From Neurospora crassa OR74A (taxonomy: Eukaryota > Ascomycota > Sordariomycetes > Sordariales > Sordariaceae), in assembly GCF_000182925.2 (NCBI RefSeq), contig NC_026502.1, positions 4,402,001 through 4,466,000 of the forward strand: DNA of 64,000 nucleotides, given 5' to 3'. This document shows positions 42,817-53,241 of this stretch, piece after piece (the first letter of the stretch is position 1; the number at the start of each line of letters is the position of its first letter). Under the pieces are notes generated by a model. The model saw only the letters and a list, made by a program, of their open reading frames with translations. It was not told the origin of the DNA and made no database searches. The position numbers were made by a program, and so were the translations under genes.

Positions 42817-45139
42817 ATCGAAGTTAAAATATTATGTAAAATTTCTGGCCCATGACTGGTGCAACATTTTAGGTCTCACCTTTGTTCTAGAAGTCTCGTT
42901 CTGGATCCAGATCTTCCAGCCAGTCATCGTATGCGTCAAATCTTACTTTTATCGGCGTGAACATCATTCTTCGGAAACTGACAACCCGTGCCGCAACAAT
43001 AACCGTCACTTCTTTTCCCTTCTCCTTCTTTTCTTCATATGGAGGAACGTCTTGAAGCGTCAATCCACAATGCCGCGACTGCGCGACACCGTGAGCCAGC
43101 ACGACATGGGGGCCTTCACAGTCGCGTCGCGTGATATGCGCATCTTTCGGGCAAGGTCTTTTCAAGTCCTATCTCAACGTCAATAACCTGCAAGATAACG
43201 ATATTGTAATTCATCACGAGACTGGACTGTTGCGCCACTCTCCTCGGATGACGTGCGGGGCAGCTGAAAACATCAATTGATGCTGCCCTCTACGCTCGCT
43301 TCCAGGACAACACCCTTACCACCACCGCCAACAGTGACGAGGTAGCACGCATTGCTTTCCATCAAACTCGCGCTGCCAAAGCCATCCATCAGTTTGACAA
43401 TACATTTAATTCCAACAAGTAATCGTCTACATCACTTGTTACATCCTAATGGGGACGTTGGTTTACGGTTCCTTTCATCTTGTTGTCTTCAAAACGAGGA
43501 TTCCACAGGTTCATTCGCTACCCCACAACCGTTCCCGCGCACCCGCAGCGCTCCAAAATCGACCAAGCCGTCTTGAAACTACAACCAATCATATGCTGGT
43601 TTTGCATCCTAATCAGGAAATCTTTGGTGCGAGCACTTCGTTGCACTGACACCGACGGCTCCACCAATTTGGAGAAACGTCAATGAATAGTCACGACCTC
43701 TCATCAACTCGGGACAATCTCCGAAACTCGTCCGAAACTTGATAGTGCTAAAGCTCAAAAAATACACATCTGCTTCCATTTGTACAACTCCGTTACGACG
43801 CTACCGGATTCACTCAGTTGTCGCTCGTTACCAAGCACCGCACATATTTCTTTGAAGTTGTGCACACACTCGAATGAGACATCCTTTCTTTTCTTTTCAA
43901 GTCTCGACCACAGTCGCATGTTACACGAAAATTACTACACTACAGCGCAACCTCACTCTTTACGTCCCATTTCACGCCATCCACCCTAAACAAATTTGAC
44001 GACTATCGCTTCGATTCCTTCAATACATAACCCTTATGTGCATATCCTTCATATTTTGTCGTCTGTTTACCACTTCATCACCAGTCATATCAGCACCGTC
44101 CCTGCCCAAGGTCATCTCTATTTTCCTAAGGCATCGCGATGACCACCAAAGTCCAGGAATCAAACAGCAGCCACGCCACCAACCCCGCACGGCAAGCGGG
44201 TCGCATGTTAGGTACATCCATGTCGTCAAGGCTCGACTACCTTGCCATGGACAACAGTCACTACCCACGACAGGCTCATGGCCCGTTATTCTGCTGTTAT
44301 CACGGTTAATGACATCGAGCAACTCTCAGACGTCACGTCCATACTGTAACCCTAACCCTCTTGCGGAGAAATCTCGTCCATGTCGTGCCCGCTGCCCCCG
44401 TGCTCCCCCAGAATGCGGTGCAACTACTTCTACCTCTACTAGTAAGGTACCCTACCGCTCAATGGATCATTACACGACAGTACATCGATACCTGTAGGTA
44501 CGATACATCTTCTGGAACATAAAGGTCTCCTCTACAATCCGCCGTTATATGCAAATTGTGCATACACCCCACAAAGTACGGTGTTGTGGAAATACACCCA
44601 TACCGAAAGTGGGGTCCTGACCAGCATGCCGAAGGGGTGGTTCGCTTCTTTGGTTGAAAGATGATTGGTTACTAGAGGTATGTAGTTTACCTCTACCTCT
44701 AGGTTTGTTGATCCGTACCATAGTCTGTTTCCCGCCCGCCATGCGAACCAAGTCTATTGATGCCGAAGCCAACATTGCGCCAAATATCCTGCCCATACCC
44801 ATGCCTGTTGTCGAAATCGTATGTTTTTCTCCATCCCAATGCCCGCCACCATATGTCAATTCCAATCCATCGCCTACTACGTCACATACACACCTCCCTC
44901 TCCTCTGCATCTGTCTCAAGTCGTCATTGGACCCTCCACTCCCCCACCACCCCCATCCCATCCTCCTCCTTCTCACTCACGTACCCAACTACCCAACCCC
45001 TCCGTCTCGTCAATAAACCTCTACAAGCCTCCAACCTAGCATATAGCGCCAACTCCTCCCTCTCTTTTATCCCCTTTTCTCTTCCAGTTGATCTCTCTTC
45101 CTGAGCTTTGCTAGCAAAACCATTACACTCCAAGACCCC
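42817..45139. other. 2.3-kb intergenic region
   Basis: No gene is firmly supported. A 93-codon minus-strand frame (42887-43165) looks protein-like but lacks an ATG and a recognisable domain. Four TAGAGGTA/TACCTCTA copies cluster at 44431-44701, two of them overlapping. Confidence 0.45.
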
Positions 45140-47118
45140 TCAGTCCAGAATCTCCAAAACCCCCCTACCCCACCTGTCTTTCGCTCGCATGTTGGCTCCC
45201 TGCTCCAACAGTACGCTTAGGGCAGTCTTCCTTCCCAGCCTCGCCGCTATCAATAAGGGCGTTTCTCCCCTTCTATTTCTCGCTTCAATGCTCGCTCCAC
45301 CTTTAGTAAGTGTTTCGAGGATGCTTTGGAGAGTGCGAGATTTATCGTCTTCGTGATCAGCATTATGCTGGATGAAGGCCATAAGGGGAGTGCAGCCAGA
45401 TTTGTCATACGCGTTTGGGTTTACGCCTACGGCGCTATCTTCAGGGGAAGGATCAAGGAGGGAGCGTAAGTGGCGGAGGCGAGACGGAAGGGCGTTTTCG
45501 TGCTCTGTCACTATCCCGAAGGTACTCGAGACAGGAGAGGAGTGGGAAGTGTGGCCAGTTGACTGGATGACGCGGAAAGGAATGAGTTCCGATGAGAGTG
45601 ATGAATGTGTGCTACGCCTATGGGGACGGCTACCTACTGGAGGTGGTTGATAGGGCGGAACGTTGTTTGTCCATGATTTGTTGGTTGATGATGGCTTCTG
45701 CCAGACAGTGCAAGCCGTTACGACCTTCGGAGTCCTCGACAAGAGGGTTGGGATAGGCCGAGTGAATGATTTGGATTAATCGGGCATGGTAGGCTAGAAA
45801 GGGCCCTTCGTATGCTCGAGAGGGGATACCAGAAACGCTGACGCTGGGGGAGGGGACTCTGGACGGCATGTTCGAGCCGATGGGGAGGTGATGAGGGGTG
45901 TAGGAGATGGGGCTACCGTGGTTGGTACTTTCAGGTTGTGGAACAGTCGGGTTCGGCTGGACATTGGCGACTGGATCAAAGCCGAATGCATCTCGAGATA
46001 GTGGAATGGCAATATTGCAGTATGCTAGGATATCGGTCAAAACCTCCCGGTCTGCTCTCAAGGATGCCGCCCGGTGAAAGAAGGTGCGGCCATAGACATC
46101 GGTGACGTGAAAAATGTCGGGATGAGAGGGACGGATGACGTCAAGAAGTCTTCGCAGAGACGACAAGGCGCTCGGAACGTTGGTAAACCATTCGGGGCTC
46201 AAAACATGAAGAAATGTCTGGTTGGCAGTGTTGGTAAGGCCCAAGGCATTACCGGCATATGGTACGACCCGAAACAACTGCGCTTGACAGCCACTTGTGG
46301 CAGAAAACAAGTGAAGCAAAGTGTTGCCAAAGGGGTCATGCAGCTGGCATACCTCCGGTGATGGATTTCGGACCAGGTCGCTAACTTTGTCTCGTATCTC
46401 CCCGGTTGGTGTCAGCCATGAGTCTTCTTCTCTTGTCGTTTCCGCTACGATTGCGCACCAGCAAGTCCCACTACCATGCCCGGATGCTGGAAGTTCAGCA
46501 CAGTCCAAGGTATGGGCAGTCAGGATATCACCTGGTACCGCAAAGCCCGGTGTGGGAGAAATCCCGACGGCGCCAATGTCGGTAATTGGAAGCTCGTGAG
46601 ACTCAGCCAACCAAGAGTGTCGTTGTATGTCTTCAAGATCCAACACGCTTGCTATCGTAAAGTTATCCAGTAAAGAGCACACCTTCTCGGCGTATAGCGT
46701 CGAACAGTCGGATATCCTTCGCTGAACCTCAGTAGGATGTAGTCGGCCAATGATATTGCCCGGTGTTCGCTTCCGAATGATAGACTTTGACAGACTATCA
46801 ATGCGTTGATCCATCTCAACGCGTGACTCGGGCCGCAGATGACGGGGGTCATGGTCAAGCATTTTATGCACTGTCTTTTGGGCCGAGTTTTTGCTGAGAC
46901 CGGTCAGCCACCTTGACTTGCCAGGAGCGGTGCTTTATCACATACCGGGGGGCGAAGAGGTCGTCACCTAATACTTTGATGATCCTTCCGATGGACAAGG
47001 TCGTATATACATACAGTCTGGCCAGCTTCCGTGACCTTGACAATGTCCACTGAGGTGGCCGCCCAATCCTTGTGCCCCCAGGCGAAGCGTTGGAGGATGA
47101 GTTTTCAAGCGAGGGCAT
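45140..47118 (-). CDS. Clr5-like N-terminal domain plus ankyrin-repeat protein
   Basis: Three minus-strand exons, 47118-46946, 46893-45638 and 45510-45140, sum to 599 residues without a stop. Intron 1 (52 nt) has GTATGT and CTGAC signals. Intron 2 (127 nt, GTAGGT donor, GGGATAG acceptor) explains a change of reading frame near 45638; an alternative acceptor six bases on also keeps frame. The N-terminal block GRPPQWTLSRSRKLARLYVY then KNSAQKTVHKMLDHDPRHLR resembles the Clr5-type helical domain common in filamentous fungi. Ankyrin-like units follow: DPFGNTLLHLFSA, DVYGRTFFHRAASL, DSEGRNGLHCLAEAI, DKSGCTPLMAFIQHN and NRRGETPLLIAARLGRKTAL. Between units 3 and 4 there is a Pro/Ser-rich insert. The role is unknown; such proteins are numerous in Sordariomycetes. 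Confidence 0.82.
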
Positions 47119-49401
47119 GTTAGACGATTATAAGGAAGACCGGGATGTTTATCTCACTTGAGACCAAGAGAGTGATGTTTTCCTTCTGGGATGTAGTTCC
47201 TCTTCGGGGACCTGTACCATCATATACCTGTGTTTCCACCCATGTTCGTCCCCGAAGAGTACCCATATGCTACATGGCGATCCGGCCACGTTCTTCAACA
47301 AAGGCCGAAAGCTCATGGCATGGGTTGTTCATTGTGTGATGATGAACTGGGGTGTTGACGCTAGTAAGGGCGAAACAATAGTCAAATGCAGACGGAGCGG
47401 CGGTGTTCGACGGCAGACTTCATATACGTGCGGTAATGTACCGTCTAGGGAGGATAGCAAGGATACTGTGGGCCAGTTGAACTGATCATATCAACCGTTG
47501 TGTTTTTACATGTTTGGAAGAAAGGGGTTGCTACAGTGTAAAGGGTCTGGTTGTTGGATCTGTTGCGCGGTCAGGTCCTGGGCAGTAAGGGGCTGTGCTG
47601 GTGAGTTTAGGAAAGCAAAGGCGAAGGGGGAAAGGAATCTAGAGTCAGAAGAGCATACGTTCGCAGAGAGCTAATATTATTCAACCTCAGGAGCGATACC
47701 TGATAGGCAGATCAATGATATCGGCCTCAAAAATGTGCTCGGGAGTTGCTGAAGGGTCGGGTCGCGAATCAGTGGTCCACGGGCTGTTGAAGGTTGGAAG
47801 CAACCGAGAGGATATGGTGAGGGAGCAAGCATTTTCCACGCATTCTTCCATGCAGCAATGTTCAAGGGTGAAAGCGAGGATAAAGTTACCAACGGTCGCA
47901 CCAACGATCGGTTTCACGACGCACCTTGAAGATCGACGATTACCTAGCTGCTGGATGGATGCTTTCACCCACCCGATCCGGTAGATTGGCACAACTAGGT
48001 ATCGATGCCTGTCCTCGATGTATTAGGCGTCAAAGGCTGTTACACGCCCTTCTTTTCCACCATAACAAGGATGACGTCCAAACTCCAGATTGCTTCTAGA
48101 AAGCTTCCATGCATTCCTCTTCGTATTACGTGCATGGAACTGGGACCTCTTCAAGGGTTGCTGAAACCCTTGTTCTAGCCGTCATTCATAGCATGGGCCA
48201 TGAGGAGGTCGTTATACCTGACCCGGGTATGTTTGCCTGTCCCAATCAAATCAACCGCACGTTCCAACTCGCAGTTATTCGGTCTGGGAAGGTCGCCTGA
48301 CGGGACAACCGGTCGAGTCGAAACTGAGCTCGAGGGGGTGAAGGGAGTTGCCGAGGAAATTGCTCGGTATTATTTGCGGGTACAAGATTATCAGCTGAGG
48401 CTCCGTAGGCATTAATATTTGACGACGCATGCTTGGGGACGGAGATGGTTGTCGTTTATAAGTTCAGTTTCTTCGAAAACTTGCGATGCCGGCTGCGATC
48501 GGAGTAGACCGCAGGACCTGCAGGGAGGGGAGTTCGAAGTTGTGTTGTTTGTTGGCTTCACTTGAGGGATGCCTGGACAGCTAGAATCCTCCTGCCAGGA
48601 TCGCACTTGTATCACTCGCGGTACTCTATCAGCAATCCCTCTGCGGTGGCCGTCGTGACTTGTTGCGTTTCGGATCTTAGTTGACGAGCGGTCGGACAGT
48701 ATGGCCACACAAGACGACAGCGTTTGGCGAGCATTGTTCGGTCAAGATCACTGCACCGAAGAGACGGAAGTGCGGCGACTGGTAGGATGGCAGCTGAGAT
48801 GACAAGGTCACGGTGGGGAAATGAGACGGAATAACCGTAGAGGTACTTTAACAGGGGCGATGCAACATGGAAAGCACTGCACGCGTTGAGGCTTCCATTT
48901 GCAGCGAGGTGGATAGGTAGGTAGCCGGAACAAAAGCGGAAGGTACAAACGGTACATGTCCCACGTTGGCTGAAAGGCTACCTCTACTTACCTACCACGT
49001 GCCTACCTCTACGGACCTCGCTGGGGAAGGCCCGGATGCTTCCTTGCAGTATGACCGAACTTGTCAACTTGGCCAAAACATCAAAAACGTGATAGCAACC
49101 ATCAGTACCAACAGCAATGCTAATTCTCGCTCAGGTTGGCTGTAGCGGTAGACCGGGCATCGACCGTTTCGCACACCGTGTTGCCAAGTAACTAACGCTT
49201 CAAAGAACCAATTCGATTGACTCTCCGACGGGACTTCGAGCTACAAACATGTCAAGCAGCAAGTCAAACACGGATGCGCATTTCGACCGTTGTGTTTCAG
49301 CCCAACGTTACCATCACCTCTAGATCTCTGTCCTACTCGTGTAGTGATCATTCCCGTCCGCATTCCTTCATCAAGCCATCAACTAACCTTTTGCTCGACA
49401 T
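47119..49401. other. 2.3-kb intergenic region
   Basis: No gene is supported; open frames are short and overlap on both strands. TAGAGGTA/TACCTCTA copies lie at 48838, 48979 and 49004, with neighbouring TAGGTAGGTA and TACCTACC words. Confidence 0.5.
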
Positions 49402-50336
49402 CTAGTTGATCAACCCAAAGAACTTCAACATTACCTGCTCATTCGTCGGTGCCACATGCCCCACGCCTGCACCCATATACCCAACCAGCTTGCTGCCATC
49501 TCCATACACAATCTGCGTATACGCCTGGCTCGGCACTCCGCTGACATTCCTCGAAAATTCTACCCCCAGCACGTTCGACCACTGCTTCAGGGCCTCCATC
49601 GCACACCTTGGATATACCAGATTGTCGGCGAGGCCATGGTAGATCTGCATCCTTGGTCTACGTCCCGTGTACCCCGGGTAAGAATTCCTCACAAAGTTGC
49701 CCCATTCCTCCGGAGTGTGCTGCAGTCCCCTGGCGCAGGTCTGGTTGGGCGAAAAGGGAGTAGCCGACGCAGCACCGGCGAAACAAGCGTGCGCAACGCC
49801 CGAGTACGCAGCCCCGGCCTCAAAGACCTCCGGATAAGTGGCGGCCATTACGTTGGTCATCATGCCGCCCGAGGAGGTGCCCATGACATAGACGCGCGAA
49901 GCGTCGGCGTTGTATTTGGCGATGGTGTAGTTCACCATGGCAACGATACCGAGGGAGTCGCCGCCGGCTCCGTGCGTGAGAGAAGCAGGGTCGTTAACTC
50001 CCCAGCAGTTGGACATGTTGGGCGTGCCGGGATAGATGAGGATGAAGCCGTATTGGTCGGCGTAGGAGGGTAGGCGTGTGCCCGAGTACCAGGAAGGGGC
50101 GGTGCCGCCACAGCCGTGGAGCTATCATTGCCTCGTTAGCATCGCCGATGTGTGAGAATCAAGAGAAGAGCACTCACAGCCACAATAATGGCGGGCTTTG
50201 TGGCCAGCTTGTCAGGGACGTAGGTGTACATTCGAATGTTGGTTGGGTTACTGCCCCAGTTCGTCACCTGCTGCAGCGAGGCACAGAGGCCTGTGGCCGC
50301 GGTGAGGGCGAGCCCGAGCAATGTTCTGGGCAACAT
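49402..50336 (-). CDS. Secreted carbohydrate esterase family 1 enzyme, probable acetylxylan esterase
   Basis: This probably removes acetyl groups from xylan during plant cell-wall breakdown; a feruloyl esterase is the main alternative within the same family. Two minus-strand exons, 50336-50178 and 50121-49402, give 292 residues; the intron is 56 nt with a GTGAGT donor and a GCTAACG branch. A signal peptide (MLPRTLLGLALTAATGLCA) precedes LQQVTNWGSNPTNIRMYTYV. The exon junction restores IIVALHGCGG, the oxyanion region. The nucleophile is Ser136 in GTSSGGMM, with the acid in HGLADNLVY and the base in GVGHVAPTNE. The chain stops at KFFGLIN soon after the catalytic His, so there is no C-terminal cellulose-binding module. 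Confidence 0.87.
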
Positions 50337-52706
50337 GGTCAAAAGGGCGAATGAAGTAGTTGAGGTGTTGGTAGATGATGGCTAACTGCTTGCTTTCCCC
50401 AGATTCTCCATCCGAATTGGTATGGCGCCAGACCATTTATACTTCAGTTGTCATCCAAAGGACCTCTCAGGGGCCGATCGATGCGTTCACCGAATCTCCT
50501 CGTTCTCTATCATCGAATAGCCATACAAGAGCAAAACTCCCAACTAGGCAGCTCCGAAAACTCCGTAAGCGATGTTGCCTTCGTGCCAGGGAACGAGAGT
50601 CTTGAGGTACATTTGGTGAAACATAGCGCACGCACAGATGTCGGGTAAATGCCCTCGTCCACCTGTCACAACGTAGCATTTCCCCAACTGTGCAGTGACG
50701 CGCAGATCTTGGTAAGGTACCCCAGAGCGTCCAAATAACCTTTTTGCTTTTCGGAGTCAAGGAGCCGCAGCTTCGGCAAGTAGTGTCGGTAATTGGGAAT
50801 AGCCTCACCGCTGATACTCGCGTGTCATTGGCGTGGGAGTAGGCTAGATGACTTCAGCCATGCCTTGTTTCAATGCCATTACATTGGAACAGCAGTATAG
50901 CACCTCCTGCTCTCCAAGGCAGACCCGATAAGTTTATCTAACCAGAAATCCGGCAAGGTACAATCCCTCTGTGATGAGGAATATGTTTCCCCCTTCCTAC
51001 TCCAGCTATGAACTCTAGTGTCATGTTAGTTGAGGTCACCATTGGGGAGGGACACTCTTCCCATTTACCGCTGGCTATATCTGAAGTGACAGCGATGGGA
51101 GCCAGCAATGATTGAGCACATCATCCATATTAGTGAGTGTTCATTAAGGGCGAAATGCGGTCAGGGTCCGAATTTGCAACGCTGTGTAGAGGTATCCAAA
51201 CGGCAAGCTATTGACAGTCAGAGTAGATGTTACATTCACACCTGGCATCTCATTACATTGACCAACGTCAACGTCCTCCTGTGTTTTGATTGCCCATTTT
51301 CATGGTGATGGCTTGTCTCCCTTATCTACTTCTAGTTATGGCTCTATGGATTTCTAGTCCATTCGTCGCAATTACGGTCAGTTACAAGGTTGAGTCAAGA
51401 GTACCTCTAGTGCTTGGAAGAGCCTGTGGAAGAGTGGAGGTGTCCGGGCATGAATACCTCTACGGCAACGAGCCTGCGACCTGGCTGGATGGATAGGCCC
51501 TACCGTAACTCATATGTACACACATATCGCAGTAGGTAACATTCTCCTTTGCTCCCCTTTTCTTCTTCTCCAATCCGAACCCCTGAACACCCCCCCTTTT
51601 TGAGGAACGCCTGCATCTCCTCTCTCTTTACCTCCAGCCACCTTTCCACTTCTCCTTTCACCATCTCCGTCCCTTCTTCTCCGTACCCCAGCCTCACCAA
51701 CTCCCTAGAGGTAACCAACTCCCCTTCCACTCCCTTAGATACCCCCAGTTTTTTCCACCACCCCAAAACACCTCGACGCTCTACTCTCTTCCAACACACC
51801 CGCTATACTCACTGGCAATGGTCTGTCTTCTGCCTCCAACCTGGATGTTTGGGCAGGCGCACGCGGGCAATAACAAAGCGTCGTTCCAGCGTCAAATACA
51901 AGAAACTCGAAGCAGCACCAGTGCTACCCGGCGGGAAAGCGGTCGGAGAGCCTGACGGGTGAGTGCAGCAGCTGTTCAACGTGGGATTTCAGGCCATCTT
52001 TATTTATGGATGACATGAAGCGCTCAAGATGATTGCGCATAGGACCGTAGTCTTTCCAGTCATCGTAGGACTTCCAGCGGTCGGAGGGACGTTGTTTCTT
52101 GGACTGCTCGTGTTTAAGAGAGGGGGGGGGGGGGGGGGGGGGGGATGGAGGTTACCCCCTGTGCTGGAGTTCGGGGTATGTTTTTCCGGGGTTTGTTGTT
52201 GGAGAGTGACGGAATCAAGGAAAGGGGCGTAGCCAGATGAGGGGAGTGACGATATGATGTAACCCGTTCACCATCACCTTCGCATGCAATTCCACAGTTT
52301 TGCGAAAACCAGAAGACTCAATATCGGGAGATCAACTGAATCCAATATGGGCAGGTTGAAAACGGACATACTGTCACGATGTGACGACACAAGTAGCGAC
52401 AGTACTTGAACCGTTCTCCTTAGTCGCCTATGCACCGTAGGTAGTAATTACCTATTTTGGGGAAAACGAAAACGCAAAGCTGCTAGTTAATGAGCTTCTA
52501 CATCAAATTGACGTTCTATTTAGATGATCTTTTTCCTGCGATAGATTAATAGTTCCTCAGCCCATTGTGGGAACCCACGTTGAGAGATCGTTTTGGCTCT
52601 CAAAGATGAATGAGAATCAGTGGATGTTATATGTGTTTGGCTTGCGCGAGGCATGTGTGGTATTGATGCTATTATAAGTAAATAGAACTTTGGGTTAGCA
52701 ACAAGC
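50337..52706. other. 2.4-kb intergenic region
   Basis: Upstream region of the esterase gene. No gene is supported; frames around 51500-51962 on both strands were examined and rejected. TAGAGGTA/TACCTCTA copies lie at 51187, 51402, 51455 and 51706. A 23-nt G run lies at 52122-52144. The last 200 nt before the tRNA are AT-rich. Confidence 0.45.
52122..52144. repeat. Poly(G) tract
   Basis: An uninterrupted run of about 23 G. Such homopolymers are unstable and are often mis-sized in sequencing. Confidence 0.85.
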
Positions 52707-52791
52707 GGTTGTATAGTGTAGCGGTTATCACTCCGGATTCTGATGTTTTCAGAAAATTCCGGCAACCCCGGTTCGATTCCGGGTACGACCT
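52707..52791 (+). tRNA. tRNA-Gln (anticodon CTG) with a 13-nt intron, copy 1
   Basis: Acceptor GGTTGTA pairs with TACGACC. The D arm has TAGTGTAGCGGTTATCAC, anticodon stem CCGGA pairs with TCCGG, the loop is TTCTGA plus T with anticodon CTG at 52740-52742, and the T arm is CCCGG-TTCGATT-CCGGG. An insertion of about 13 nt after position 37 is the intron. Discriminator T and the general sequence resemble yeast tRNA-Gln. T runs follow within 20 nt. Confidence 0.93.
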
Positions 52792-53156
52792 GATCTTTTG
52801 CAATTTTTTGTGTCCTATCAAGTGTTTTTTTTTCTTCCAGCAAAAACCAAAGTTAAAGAAAGGCCAATATCTTCTGTTATAGAAGATAGTAACACATAGC
52901 TCCGCCTTTGCAAATGCCTGTCAACGTTTTCCATGCTAGCATAGGCAACAAGACTAAGAACCTGAGAGGCATAGTGCAACAACACTTTTTGCTGCGACAA
53001 AGGGAAGGTGGAGAAGTGATCGTGAAATTTTGATAGTATTTTTGGAGTGAAGGCAACGGGAGATCTGACCCAAGACGTGAGCAGCAAAAAAAGAAAGAAA
53101 GAAAAACTTTACGAGCCAACGCGAGCTGAAGCTTGAATAAAATTTGGGAAAAAGGT
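52792..53156. other. Spacer between inverted tRNA-Gln genes
   Basis: AT-rich spacer of about 365 nt with T-rich polymerase III terminators at both ends (about 52795-52808 on plus; A5 at about 53149-53153 on plus, read as T5 on minus). No gene is supported. Confidence 0.6.
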
Positions 53157-53241
53157 AGGTCGTACCCGGAATCGAACCGGGGTTGCCGGAATTTTCTGAA
53201 AACATCAGAATCCGGAGTGATAACCGCTACACTATACAACC
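53157..53241 (-). tRNA. tRNA-Gln (anticodon CTG) with a 13-nt intron, copy 2
   Basis: Reverse-complement of 52707-52791 with no difference that I can see over the full gene, intron included. It faces copy 1, so the two transcripts converge. The 5' flanks share only a short GC.TGCAA-like similarity. Confidence 0.93.

Noticed and set aside
51500-51962. Overlapping open frames on both strands, the minus one with a Glu/Lys-rich helix
   Set aside because: No ATG in the useful minus frame, no consistent splice model, no domain, and the plus frame is only Ser/Pro/Thr-rich.
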